A stretch of DNA of 64,000 nt, from contig CAZIJU010000007.1 of assembly GCA_964539745.1 (NCBI GenBank), positions 1 through 64,000 of the forward strand, given 5' to 3'. Within the stretch, counting starts at the first letter, position 1; each line of letters begins with the position of its first letter. This document shows positions 27,238-35,369 of the stretch, in pieces. The stretch comes from DSNY01 sp964539745 (lineage in GTDB: Bacteria > Pseudomonadota > Gammaproteobacteria > Burkholderiales > Burkholderiaceae_F). The position numbers and the translations under genes are program-made. Under the pieces are notes generated by a model, which ran no database searches, was not told the DNA's origin, and saw only the letters and a program-made list of their open reading frames with translations.

Positions 27238-27669
27238 TCAGCGGATCTGCAAGCGCTTGCTCGCGACCGCCGCGCGCTTGGGCAGCGTCAGTTTCAACAC
27301 GCCGTCTTCGAGCTTCGCCTCTGCGCCTTCGTCGGCCACCTCGGCAGGCAGCTCGAACGTGCGCGCGTAGCTGGCCGCGAACCGCTCGGCATACAGCACG
27401 CGCTCGCCTTCCTTGCGCTGCTTGTCGCTCTTCGTTTCGGCGTTGATCGAAACGCGCGAGCCTTCGATCGTGACCTGGATGTCTTCCTTTTTCACCCCGG
27501 GCACATCGACCAGCACTTCGAAGCGATCGCCCTTGTCGATCACGTCCATGCGCGCGCGCGCCACGCTCGGCAACTCGGCCGCACGCACCGGCACGCCGGC
27601 GCGTGAGAAGAAGTCGTTGAAGAACTCGTCGAGCAGCGACAGGGGCTCGCGGCGTACCAGATTCACCAT
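27238..27669 (-). CDS. Hsp20/alpha-crystallin small heat shock protein (copy 1)
   Basis: A 143-residue ATP-independent holdase. The start MVNLVRREPLSLLDEFFNDFF is the family N-terminus; the alpha-crystallin domain spans about residues 38-135 (ARMDVIDKGDRFEVLVDVPGVKKEDIQVTIEGSRVSI ... ARTFELPAEV ... LEDGVLKLTLPK). The C-terminal I-x-I anchor is weak (LQIR). A sigma-32-like promoter lies at 27716-27744 and a terminator at 27778-27808 isolates it from copy 2. It is the most diverged of three tandem copies. Confidence 0.93.
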   Translation of the reverse strand: MVNLVRREPLSLLDEFFNDFFSRAGVPVRAAELPSVARARMDVIDKGDRFEVLVDVPGVKKEDIQVTIEGSRVSINAETKSDKQRKEGERVLYAERFAASYARTFELPAEVADEGAEAKLEDGVLKLTLPKRAAVASKRLQIR

Positions 27670-27715
27670 GGTCAGGTTCCTTGTGTCGGCGACCGCAACA
27701 TGCGGCTTCGACCAC

Positions 27716-27744
27716 AAGCTGGGTGTCGCAGCCCGTGTTTCAAG
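27716..27744 (-). promoter_or_regulatory. Sigma-32-like promoter of hsp20 copy 1
   Basis: On the minus strand: CTTGAAA, 14 bp, CCCAGCTT, close to the heat-shock consensus (CTTGAAA-N11-15-CCCCATNT). The -10 end lies 46 bp before the start codon. Two further copies of the same layout precede the other hsp20 genes. Confidence 0.7.
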
Positions 27745-27777
27745 TGCGCCGTGCAGCGTCCGTCCGCTGCTGCCGAC

Positions 27778-27808
27778 AAAAAAGGGCCGCTCGCATGCGA
27801 GCGACCCT
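27778..27808 (-). terminator. Rho-independent terminator after hsp20 copy 2
   Basis: An 11-bp stem with one mismatch (GGGTCGCTCGC / GCGAGCGGCCC) is followed on the minus strand by TTTTTT. It lies 59 bp after the stop of copy 2. Confidence 0.85.
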
Positions 27809-27867
27809 CGTTGACTGCAATCGCAGTCTGGCCGGGCCGGTTCGGCCGCCGGCCCATGGCTGTTTGC

Positions 27868-28323
27868 TCAGTGAATGGTCAGCCGCTTGGCTTGCGCCTC
27901 CGACTTCTTCGGCAACGTCAGCGTCAGCACGCCGTTCTCGTAGCGCGCCTCGGCACCAGCCTCGGTCACCTCGGACGGCAGCTCGAAGCTGCGGGCGAAG
28001 CTCGCCGACGAGCGTTCGGCATAGATGACGCGGCCGCCGTTCTTCTGCGTCTTCTCGGCCTTGGACTCGGCGCTGATCAGCACGCGCGAGCCGTCGATCG
28101 AGACGTTGATGTCCTCCTTCTTCACGCCGGGCAGATCGACGGTGATTTCGTAACTCGAGCCGTTGTCGACCACGTCCATCCGGGCACGCTCGATCATCGA
28201 AAAGCCGGTGTCGAACAGCGCGCTCGGCATCCAGGCCGGACGGCTGAAGAAGTCACGGAAGAACTCGTCGAAGACCGGCGAGAAGAGGTCCCGCCGAACA
28301 AACGGAGTCAGAGCAGTCGTCAT
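27868..28323 (-). CDS. Hsp20/alpha-crystallin small heat shock protein (copy 2)
   Basis: A 151-residue small heat shock protein. It starts MTTALTPFVRRDLFSPVFDEFFRDFFSRP, almost the same as copy 3. The alpha-crystallin domain runs from about residue 46 (RARMDVVDNGSSYEITVDLPGVKKEDINVSI) to YENGVLTLTLPKK. GGAGGTGA lies 8 bp before the ATG. Copies 2 and 3 are clearly recent duplicates of each other. A sigma-32-like promoter is at 28409-28437. Confidence 0.94.
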   Translation of the reverse strand: MTTALTPFVRRDLFSPVFDEFFRDFFSRPAWMPSALFDTGFSMIERARMDVVDNGSSYEITVDLPGVKKEDINVSIDGSRVLISAESKAEKTQKNGGRVIYAERSSASFARSFELPSEVTEAGAEARYENGVLTLTLPKKSEAQAKRLTIH

Positions 28324-28408
28324 CCAGTCATTCACCTCCTTCTTCGGTCCCGGCCGCGACCCCGACCGCGCTGGGATCCGACCGACCGGAATCCGCTTGC
28401 GACCCGCG

Positions 28409-28437
28409 ATTTGGAGGCGGGTCCGCGCGATTTCAAG
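28409..28437 (-). promoter_or_regulatory. Sigma-32-like promoter of hsp20 copy 2
   Basis: On the minus strand: CTTGAAA, 14 bp, CTCCAAAT. The -35 element is a perfect match to the heat-shock consensus and the spacing equals that of copy 1. Confidence 0.65.
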
Positions 28438-28513
28438 ACCCCTGCGACGCGCCCGGGGCGCCGCCGATTCGCCGAGCGAGCCGGCAGTGGCGCAGGGAGG
28501 GTCCCTGCCGATC

Positions 28514-28540
28514 AAAAAAGGCCGCCCTGCGCGAGCGGCC
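28514..28540 (-). terminator. Rho-independent terminator after hsp20 copy 3
   Basis: A 6-bp GC stem (GGCCGC / GCGGCC) with a 9-base loop is followed on the minus strand by TTTTTT; it lies about 57 bp after the stop of copy 3. Confidence 0.75.
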
Positions 28541-28596
28541 CTTCGGCGGCGCTTGCGGCCGCCACCCTCTGGCTTCCCGCCGGTGGGCTCGGCAAC

Positions 28597-29049
28597 TCAG
28601 TGGATCTCGAGCCGTTTCGTCGGCGTCGGCGTGCGCTTCGGCAGCGTCAACGTCAGCACGCCGTTCTCGTAGTGCGCATCCGCGCCCGCCTCGGTCACCT
28701 CAGTCGGCAACTCGAAGCTGCGCGCGTACCGCGCGGCCGAACGCTCGGCGTAGATGACCTTGTCGCCCTCTTTCTTCTCTTTTTCGGTCTTGGTCTCGGC
28801 GCTGATCATCACGCGCGAGCCGTCGATCGAGACGTTGATGTCTTCCTTCTTCACGCCGGGAAGCTCGACGGTGATCTCATAGTTCGCGCCTTTGTCGACC
28901 ACGTCCATGCGGGCGCGCTCGATCGGCTCGAACTCGCCTTCCAGAAGCGCCGGCATCCACGCCGGACGGCTCCAGAAGTCGCGGAACAGTTCGTCGAACA
29001 TCGGCGAGAAGAGATCTCGACGGACGAACGGTGTCAACCGGGTCGTCAT
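28597..29049 (-). CDS. Hsp20/alpha-crystallin small heat shock protein (copy 3)
   Basis: A 150-residue small heat shock protein, first of the tandem trio in transcription order. It begins MTTRLTPFVRRDLFSPMFDELFRDFWSRP and carries the alpha-crystallin domain (RARMDVVDKGANYEITVELPGVKKEDINVSI ... YENGVLTLTLPKR). Its charged loop (KTEKEKKEGDK) is longer in Lys/Glu than in copy 2. AAGGAGG lies upstream of the ATG. A promoter-like CTTGATT is at 29154-29160. Confidence 0.94.
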   Translation of the reverse strand: MTTRLTPFVRRDLFSPMFDELFRDFWSRPAWMPALLEGEFEPIERARMDVVDKGANYEITVELPGVKKEDINVSIDGSRVMISAETKTEKEKKEGDKVIYAERSAARYARSFELPTEVTEAGADAHYENGVLTLTLPKRTPTPTKRLEIH

Positions 29050-29131
29050 ACGTGGCCTCCTTGCTCTCTCGCTACCCGGCCCCAGCCCGCCCGGACCGGG
29101 GTGCCTTTTTTCCGGGCTCTTTTCTAGAACC

Positions 29132-29160
29132 AATCTAGGTCGGACGGGCCGCGAATCAAG
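29132..29160 (-). promoter_or_regulatory. Sigma-32-like promoter of hsp20 copy 3
   Basis: On the minus strand: CTTGATT, 14 bp, CCTAGATT. It is weaker than the other two but keeps the same 14-bp spacing. An 80-bp leader with a run of AAAAAA follows before the ATG. Confidence 0.5.
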
Positions 29161-29233
29161 ACGGCCGCGGGGGTGCGCGGCGCCGCGTTTGATCGGCGTC
29201 AAGCGGCGCTGCGAACGAGACTTAGGTGCGAGT

Positions 29234-30685
29234 TCAAGGGCGGAAGACGCGGGCGACGACGTCTGGACTGGCCTGTCCGCCGACGCGCTGCAACCACGCG
29301 ACGACCGCGGCGCCGTTGGCCGCGACCGATAGCGATGGTGCCTCTGCGGCCCCGGTCGCTTCCGTGTCGAGCTGGAACGCGCCGGAGATTGCGCCGTTCG
29401 ATGCGGTGAACGTCGCGTAGAACAGATCGTCGAGCCCGCCGCCGGCGGGCGCCTGCAGCCACACGAAGATCGCGTTGCCGTTGCCGTCGACGGCGACGCG
29501 CGGCTCCGAGCTTGTGCCTGGCTGCCCGGCGTTGACCTGCCGTGCAACAGACCAGAGCCCGCTTCCAGCCGTATAGCGAGAGAAGTGGATCGCCTGGTTC
29601 TGACGCCAGACCGCGTACGCGGTTGCGTTCGGGCCCGCGACGAGGAGCGACTGGTCCACCGTGCCGGCGCCCAGATCCAACAGCCCGGAGATGTTCGACC
29701 ACGCGGTCGCGGAGCCGGTATTCGCGCGCAGGTCATACGCGCCGCCGCCCCCCGCCTGCTCCCACGTCGCGAGGAAGCTGCCGGGCGCGAGCGCCACGAC
29801 GCGCGGATTGCGCATATCGTTCGCGATCTGTCCAGGATCGACCGCGAGTTCGATGCCGAACTGCCCGGTCGCCGTGTTGTAGCTGCGCGCGCGCAGGATC
29901 CCGGGAGCGTTGTCCTGACGCCAGACGATCATCGCCAGCCCGTTGCCATCGACCGCAACGGCGGGCTCCGAAGCGTCTTGCGTCGTGCCGCTCGCCGCGA
30001 CCTGCGGCGTCCACCCGGTCGTGCCGGCCCGGAAGGAAAGTTGCACCCGACGGGTGCCGCCGGCGGCGACGTCGACTTCGGTCCAAACCGCGACGCGGGT
30101 GCCCGCGCCGTTCACCGCGTACGCGAGATCCCGGACCAAGGCACCGACCGGACGTGAAGCGATGTTCTCTGTTCCCCACGCGACTGCTTCTCGGACGGCA
30201 CTGCCAATCTGCATGCTGTTGTTCGATGCGACCTGACGCCGCCAGATAGCCGTATTGCTCGTTCCGGCGCGCGCAATGAGATCGCTGATCTGGTCGCCCG
30301 CGCCGAATCCGGCGGACAGCTCAATCGCCCGGGCAGCGGCAAAAGCCGTTCCGCTGCCGCTGTCCGCCACGCCGACCAGCGGGACGGCGCTGGTCCCGCC
30401 CCCGGGCAGCGGCATCCCGATCTGGCTCCAAAGCACCGACGCGAGCCCGATGCCGTCGATCGTTGCCGCGGGCGGCGTCACGGCCAACGGACTGGGCGAC
30501 GCGTTGGACGCGAGCGTCTGCACCGCGCCCCAGTTGATCGGCCCTTGCCCCCGCGGCAGTCCGATACCGGCGTCACCGCCACCGCCGCTGCACGCGGCGA
30601 CGAAGGCGGCCGCAAGCGCCGCGCTACGAGCGCCGCTTGCGCGGCGGGCGGACTTCCTTGACCACTTCGGCGAACTCGTCGACAT
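29234..30685 (-). CDS. Lipoprotein with repeated VDGNGxAxxVW motifs (beta-propeller-like)
   Basis: A 483-residue secreted protein of unknown function. The N-terminus is basic (KWSRKSARRASGAR), followed by an Ala-rich core and lipobox FVAAC with acceptor Cys32 and a SGGGG tether. At least five imperfect repeats carry an aromatic strand after a small-residue turn: about residues 76-88 (IDGIGLASVLWSQ), 189-201, 244-257 (VAVDGNGLAMIVWRQ), 397-411 (VAVDGNGNAIFVWLQ) and 452-466. This looks like propeller blades. The only usable start overlaps the nrdR 3' end by 62 bp, in another frame of the same strand. Confidence 0.75.
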   Translation of the reverse strand: MSTSSPKWSRKSARRASGARSAALAAAFVAACSGGGGDAGIGLPRGQGPINWGAVQTLASNASPSPLAVTPPAATIDGIGLASVLWSQIGMPLPGGGTSAVPLVGVADSGSGTAFAAARAIELSAGFGAGDQISDLIARAGTSNTAIWRRQVASNNSMQIGSAVREAVAWGTENIASRPVGALVRDLAYAVNGAGTRVAVWTEVDVAAGGTRRVQLSFRAGTTGWTPQVAASGTTQDASEPAVAVDGNGLAMIVWRQDNAPGILRARSYNTATGQFGIELAVDPGQIANDMRNPRVVALAPGSFLATWEQAGGGGAYDLRANTGSATAWSNISGLLDLGAGTVDQSLLVAGPNATAYAVWRQNQAIHFSRYTAGSGLWSVARQVNAGQPGTSSEPRVAVDGNGNAIFVWLQAPAGGGLDDLFYATFTASNGAISGAFQLDTEATGAAEAPSLSVAANGAAVVAWLQRVGGQASPDVVARVFRP

Positions 30686-31091
30686 CTTCGAAACTCCGGT
30701 ACACCGACGCGAAACGGATGTAGGCCACCTTGTCCAGGCGCTTGAGCTCGCGCATCACGAGTTCGCCGAGCTTTTCGCTCTTGATCTCGCGTTGCGCCGA
30801 GGACAGCAGCTTGTCCTCGATGCGGCCGATCGCGTCGTCGACCGCCTCGCGCGACACCGGGCGCTTGCGCAGCGCGAGCAGCATCGATGCGCGCAACTTC
30901 TCGCGGTCGTAGTCTGCCCGACTGCCGCCGCGCTTGACGATGGTCGGCAGCGCGAGTTCGACTCGCTCGTAGGTGGTAAACCGTTTGTCGCACGACAGGC
31001 AACGCCGCCGGCGGCGAATCGTCGCGCCTTCGTCGGACGCGCGCGAGTCGATCACCTGCGTGTCGGGGTGACTGCAGAACGGGCACTTCAT
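30624..31091 (-). CDS. nrdR: Transcriptional repressor NrdR
   Basis: A 155-residue repressor of ribonucleotide reductase genes. The zinc ribbon MKCPFCSHPDTQVIDSR...RRRRCLSCDKRFTTYERVE is at the N-terminus and the ATP-cone follows (VKRGGSRADYDREKLRASMLLALRKRP). The start at 31091 is fixed by the MKCPFC opening; upstream in-frame codons are not needed. It follows glyA by 120 bp, a common pairing. No NrdR box is visible at this locus. Confidence 0.96.
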   Translation of the reverse strand: MKCPFCSHPDTQVIDSRASDEGATIRRRRRCLSCDKRFTTYERVELALPTIVKRGGSRADYDREKLRASMLLALRKRPVSREAVDDAIGRIEDKLLSSAQREIKSEKLGELVMRELKRLDKVAYIRFASVYRSFEDVDEFAEVVKEVRPPRKRRS

Positions 31092-31211
31092 CGCGGATGG
31101 CGCCGATCGCAATGCGGATCGCGTGCGGTCCCGGCAACGCAGCGCCCCGCGCGGTTGGCACGCAGCGGTGTGCCGCGGCGAGCGCGTGCCGCGATCGACC
31201 CGCTGCGCGCC

Positions 31212-32471
31212 TCAGCCATACACCGGGAACTTGCGCGTGAGCCGGCCCACCTCCTCGCGCACGCGCGCGACGGTGGCGGGGTCGCGCGGATCGTCGAGGA
31301 TGTCGGCGATCAGGTTCGCGGTCTGCTCGGCCTCGGCTTCCTTGAAGCCGCGCGTGGTCATCGCAGGCGACCCCAGGCGGATTCCGCTCGTGATCATCGG
31401 CTTTTCCGGGTCCTTCGGGATCGCGTTCTTGTTGACGGTGATGTGCGCCTGGCCGAGCACGGCTTCGGCATCGCGGCCGGTGATGCCCTTGGCGCGCAGA
31501 TCGACCAGCATCAGATGGCTTTCGGTGCGGCCGCTGACGATGCGCAATCCGCGCTTGACGAGCGTCTCTGCCATCACGCGCGCGTTGGTCACCACCTGCT
31601 GCTGGTAGGCGCGGAACTCGGGCGCGAGCGCCTCCTTGAACGCGACCGCCTTGGCCGCGATCACGTGCATCAGCGGGCCGCCTTGCAGGCCGGGGAACAC
31701 GGCGCTGTTGATCTGCTTCTCCAGGTGCGGCTTCATCAGGATCAACCCGCCTCGAGGGCCGCGCAGCGTCTTGTGCGTCGTCGACGTGATCACGTCCGCG
31801 TACGGCACCGGGCTTGGATACAGCCCGGCGGCGATCAGCCCCGCGTAGTGCGCCATGTCGACCATGAAATAGGCGTCGACGTCGCGCGCAACCCGAGCGA
31901 AGCGCGCCCAGTCGATGCGCAGCGAATACGCCGAGGCGCCGGCGATGATCAGCTTCGGACGCTTCTGGTGCGCGAGCTGCTCCATCGCGTCGTAGTCGAT
32001 CTCCTCGCGCTCGTTCAGTCCGTAGCTGACGACCTTGAACCACTTGCCGCTCATGTTCAGCGCCATGCCGTGCGTCAGATGCCCGCCTTCGGCGAGGCTC
32101 ATTCCCATGATCGTGTCGCCGGGTGTGAGCAGCGCGAGGAACACCGCTTCGTTGGCCTGTGCGCCCGAGTGCGGCTGAACGTTGGCGGCGATCTCGATCG
32201 TCGGCAGGCCGAACAGTTGCTTCAGCCGCTCGAGCGCGAGCGTTTCGGCGACGTCGACGTGCTCGCAGCCGCCGTAGTAGCGCTTGCCCGGGTAGCCTTC
32301 GGCGTACTTGTTCGTGAGCTGCGTGCCCTGCGCGGCCATCACCGCGGGACTCGCGTAGTTCTCCGACGCGATCAGCTCGATGTGCTGTTCCTGGCGCGTG
32401 TTCTCGGCGGTGATCGCCGCCCACAGTTCGGGGTCAACGTTGGCGATGGTGTGCGTGCTGCGGCTGAACAT
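31212..32471 (-). CDS. glyA: Serine hydroxymethyltransferase
   Basis: A 419-residue PLP enzyme that interconverts serine and glycine and loads one-carbon units on tetrahydrofolate. Recognisable blocks: IELIASENYASPAVMAAQGT, LTNKYAEGYPGKRYYGGCE, HSGAQANEAVF, VDMAHYAGLIAAG and the PLP lysine in TSTTHKTLRGPRGG. Length is standard. nrdR follows in the same direction. No folate or glycine riboswitch is seen in the 250-bp upstream region. Confidence 0.97.
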   Translation of the reverse strand: MFSRSTHTIANVDPELWAAITAENTRQEQHIELIASENYASPAVMAAQGTQLTNKYAEGYPGKRYYGGCEHVDVAETLALERLKQLFGLPTIEIAANVQPHSGAQANEAVFLALLTPGDTIMGMSLAEGGHLTHGMALNMSGKWFKVVSYGLNEREEIDYDAMEQLAHQKRPKLIIAGASAYSLRIDWARFARVARDVDAYFMVDMAHYAGLIAAGLYPSPVPYADVITSTTHKTLRGPRGGLILMKPHLEKQINSAVFPGLQGGPLMHVIAAKAVAFKEALAPEFRAYQQQVVTNARVMAETLVKRGLRIVSGRTESHLMLVDLRAKGITGRDAEAVLGQAHITVNKNAIPKDPEKPMITSGIRLGSPAMTTRGFKEAEAEQTANLIADILDDPRDPATVARVREEVGRLTRKFPVYG

Positions 32472-32640
32472 GGATTCCTCGTGGCGCGCGGTTGCAAGTG
32501 CAACGGATCACTTGCCATCGGGCCCAGGCGAGCGGCTGCGGAGATCCTGCGCTTCCCGAGTGTTCGCACTCTTCGATTCGCCAGTCGCGCAGGTCGGGAT
32601 GGCGGCGAAATTATGCCAGCCGGGTCGGATGGGCCCTGCT

Positions 32641-32709
32641 CGGTGTCTCGCTGGTGAATCCTGCGCCATGAAAGGGGCGGATCGAACGACGAAGACACCG
32701 AGGGCACGG
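32641..32709. repeat. Possible decayed palindrome of the CACCACGGAGGCA family
   Basis: CGGTGTCTCGCTGGTGAA at the left and GACACCGAGGGCACGG at the right are partly complementary, as in the copies at 23111 and 23195, but several positions are lost. It occupies the gap between glyA and the MgtC/DUF4010 gene. Confidence 0.4.
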
Positions 32710-32723
32710 ACAACGGGCGAGCG

Positions 32724-33983
32724 TCACGCCAGCCCGCGCAGCAGCGCCACACCGCCGGCGAGCCCGGCGAGCGGGCCGGCAAACGCGGCGATCGTCGCCA
32801 GACCGATCGTCCGCCCGCCGGCGCCGTAGACGAGCAGCGACTTCAAAACGAGGTTCGCGCCGACCGCGAGCGAGATCGCAGTCGCCGCGGCGATCGCCGG
32901 CAGCGTGCCGGTGTTGAACAGTTGCAGCGACGACAGCGTGATCGCGTCCACGTCGGTGAGTCCCGACACGACCGCCAGCCCGTAGACGCCCCGCGCGCCG
33001 ACCGTGTCCGACAGCCAGGCCGAGACGACGAGGATCGCCGCATACAGCGCGCCGAACGCCAGCGCGGCCGCGAGATTCGTCGGATTGCGGTAGTCGTCGC
33101 TGCCGTCGCCGCTTTCGGCGCCGACCGAGCGCAGGCGCAGCGCGATCGCGGGGATGGCAGCGACGAACGCCAGCACGATCGGCACCGCGATGATCGGCGC
33201 GGCGCGCGGCGCCACGATGGTCACGATCAGCAGCACGCGCGCGAGCATCGTCGCGTTGGCCAACGCGATCACGACAAGCGATGCGGCCTGCGTGTGGGTG
33301 GCCTGCCTTGCGTGCCGCGCGTACACGAGTGTGGTCGCGGTACTCGACACCAGCCCGCCGAGCACACCGGTGAGCAGCAGGCCCTTGCGCGCGAGCGTCA
33401 GCCGCCACGCGACGTAGCCGGCGAGGCTCACGCCGGAGACGAGCACCACCATCAACCAGATGTGGAACGGGTTGAGCACGCCGTACGGGCCATAGGCCTC
33501 GTTCGGCAGCAGCGGCAGAACGACCAGGCTGACCGCGCCGAACTGCAGCATCGAGCGGATGTCGCGCGCGGTGAGCTTCTGCGCGGTGCCTTCCAGTTCG
33601 GCCTTGAAGTAAAGCAGCGCGGTCATGCCCACGCCAAGCGCGACCGCGAGGGCCGGCTCGCCGTAGAAGTTCAGCGCACCGAGCCCGTAGACGACCAGCG
33701 CGGCGATCACCGTCGTCGTGCCGGAGTCGTCGGCGGTCGTGCGCGGATCGGCGAAGTACGCGCCCGCGATCGCGGCGCCGGTCACGAACAGTCCGAGCGC
33801 GAGCACCCAGCCGGACTCGGCCTCGCGCGCCAGCAGCGCGCACAGCGTGCCGAGCACCGCGATCAACGCAAAGGTGCGCAGCCCCGCCTTCGCGTACGGG
33901 TTGCGCTCGCGCTCGATGCCGACCAGCAGGCCGATGCCTGCGCTGGTGGCAAACATCAGGGCAAGATCGAGCGTCACGCGCAT
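32724..33983 (-). CDS. MgtC/SapB N-terminal and DUF4010 C-terminal membrane protein
   Basis: A 419-residue integral membrane protein. The N-terminal third (LALMFATSAGIGLLVGIERERNPYAKAGLRTFALIAVLGTL) is the MgtC/SapB fold, with the usual Arg/Glu-bearing loop after helix 1. The rest is DUF4010, with about ten helices and the motifs GGLVSSTATTLVYARHA and GLTDVDAITLSSLQLF. The pairing is a known architecture of unknown transport function. It stands alone between glyA and the phosphatase. Confidence 0.88.
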   Translation of the reverse strand: MRVTLDLALMFATSAGIGLLVGIERERNPYAKAGLRTFALIAVLGTLCALLAREAESGWVLALGLFVTGAAIAGAYFADPRTTADDSGTTTVIAALVVYGLGALNFYGEPALAVALGVGMTALLYFKAELEGTAQKLTARDIRSMLQFGAVSLVVLPLLPNEAYGPYGVLNPFHIWLMVVLVSGVSLAGYVAWRLTLARKGLLLTGVLGGLVSSTATTLVYARHARQATHTQAASLVVIALANATMLARVLLIVTIVAPRAAPIIAVPIVLAFVAAIPAIALRLRSVGAESGDGSDDYRNPTNLAAALAFGALYAAILVVSAWLSDTVGARGVYGLAVVSGLTDVDAITLSSLQLFNTGTLPAIAAATAISLAVGANLVLKSLLVYGAGGRTIGLATIAAFAGPLAGLAGGVALLRGLA

Positions 33984-34021
33984 GCGGCGAGTCTACGCAG
34001 GGCGCGGACGCACGTTCGGCT

Positions 34022-34669
34022 TCAGGTCAACGTCTCGTCGCGCGCTTCGGACAGGTGGGCGACGTCGCCCCAATCGACGATCTGCATGCGCAGCGGCGGC
34101 GCGGCAGCGGCGATGCGGTTGATCGCCGCGTTGACCATCACGTGCTCGCGCGGCGCGTCCCACGCCAGCGCGCGCGCGGTGCGGTAAGCGACGTCGAGCA
34201 CGCCGCCGTGGGCGACGACCGCGACGGTGGCGCCGGCCCACTCGCGCGCAATGTCGTGCAGCGCCGCGTTGACGCGCTCGATGAACGCCGCGCCCGACTC
34301 GCCGTCGGGCATCGCCCAGGCCGGGTCGCGCTCGCGCCATGCGGCGAGTTCGGCCGGCCAGCGCGCGGCGATCTCGTCGAGCGTGTGACCCTCGAAGATG
34401 CCGAAACGACGCTCGCGCAGCCGGATGTCGGCGCGCAGTTCGAGTCCCAGCCGCGCGGCGATCGGCTCGGCGGTCAGCCACGCGCGGGCGAGGTCGCTCG
34501 CGTAGATCGCGTCGATGCGCTCGGCGGCCAGCCGCTGCGCGAGCCGGCCCGCCTGCCAGATACCGGTGGCCGACAGCGGAATGTCGAGGCTGCCCTGGAT
34601 CCTGTGCTCCGCGTTCCAGGCGGTTTCGCCGTGGCGGATCAGCAGCAGTGTCGCCGGCGTCCGCTTCAC
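34022..34669 (-). CDS. Histidine phosphatase family protein (phosphoglycerate-mutase-like)
   Basis: A 215-residue single-domain phosphatase. The catalytic LLLIRHGETAWNAEHRIQG is at the N-terminus with nucleophile His, and the second His is in VVAHGGVLDV. Betaproteobacterial members are often annotated as phosphoglycerate mutase or alpha-ribazole phosphatase; the substrate is uncertain. The start is a GTG at 34669 that overlaps the TGA of the upstream PEBP gene (GTGA), which indicates translational coupling. Gene order with dtd and tyrS nearby is typical for the group. Confidence 0.88.
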   Translation of the reverse strand: MKRTPATLLLIRHGETAWNAEHRIQGSLDIPLSATGIWQAGRLAQRLAAERIDAIYASDLARAWLTAEPIAARLGLELRADIRLRERRFGIFEGHTLDEIAARWPAELAAWRERDPAWAMPDGESGAAFIERVNAALHDIAREWAGATVAVVAHGGVLDVAYRTARALAWDAPREHVMVNAAINRIAAAAPPLRMQIVDWGDVAHLSEARDETLT

Positions 34670-35292
34670 GCCAGCCTGGGGTTCAGCGTGTAGGTGCCGG
34701 TGATCTTCGCGGAGGCGAGCACATGGCCTTCGATCGCCTTGAGCACGTCGGGCCCGGTAAAGCGGCCCTCGAGCGGCACGCGTTCGATGTCGAGCGCGTA
34801 CAGCGTGAACACGTAGTGATGGATGATCGAGTCGTTCCACGGCGGGCACGGGCCGTCATAGCCGTAGTAGTCGCCTTCCATGTCGTGGTCGCCGGCGAAC
34901 CAGCCGGTGTAGTCGTTGATGCCCTGGCGCGTGCCGTTGATCGCCGCTGGGCCGTTCTTGCCACGCGGCGTCACTGCGTTCGAGTACGCGCCGGCTTCGA
35001 TCGAGCGCGTCGCGCCCGGGATGTCGACCAGCACCCAGTGGTAGAACTTCACACGCGGCAGCGAGGCCGGTATCTCGCGCCCCTCCTGGTTCACGTCGTC
35101 GGGCTTGCTCGGCACGTCGTCGTCGTGGCAGATCAGCGCGAAGGACTTCGTGCCCACCGGCACGTCGTCCCACGCCAGATGCGGGTTCCTGTTCGACGAC
35201 AGTCTGACGTGGTGCGCCGCATCGGGCACCGCGAACGCGAACTCGACCGGAATCCTTCCGCCGTCGGCAAAAGAATTGCTCGTCAGTCTCAT
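34666..35292 (-). CDS. YbhB/YbcL family Raf-kinase-inhibitor-like (PEBP) protein
   Basis: A 208-residue phosphatidylethanolamine-binding-protein homologue. It begins MRLTSNSFADGGRIPVEFAF, with GGAGG 5 bp before the ATG at 35292. Conserved segments: NPHLAWDDVPVGTKSFALICHDDDVP (the DPD-type ligand pocket), FYHWVLVDIP, and GYDGPCPPWNDSIIHHYVFTLYALD. No signal peptide, so it is cytosolic. Function in bacteria is largely unknown. Coupled to the phosphatase gene. Confidence 0.9.
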   Translation of the reverse strand: MRLTSNSFADGGRIPVEFAFAVPDAAHHVRLSSNRNPHLAWDDVPVGTKSFALICHDDDVPSKPDDVNQEGREIPASLPRVKFYHWVLVDIPGATRSIEAGAYSNAVTPRGKNGPAAINGTRQGINDYTGWFAGDHDMEGDYYGYDGPCPPWNDSIIHHYVFTLYALDIERVPLEGRFTGPDVLKAIEGHVLASAKITGTYTLNPRLA

Positions 35293-35369
35293 CGCCACCT
35301 CCTGCATCGCCTGCGCGCAAGTGTACGCATCCGCAAGGACCGCGTTGCACGCACCGTGTTCCGCGCGCA

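Noticed and set aside
24458..27446. Long plus-strand open frames opposite ribE and ribD
   Set aside because: Shadow frames of the rib genes; no motif or ribosome site.
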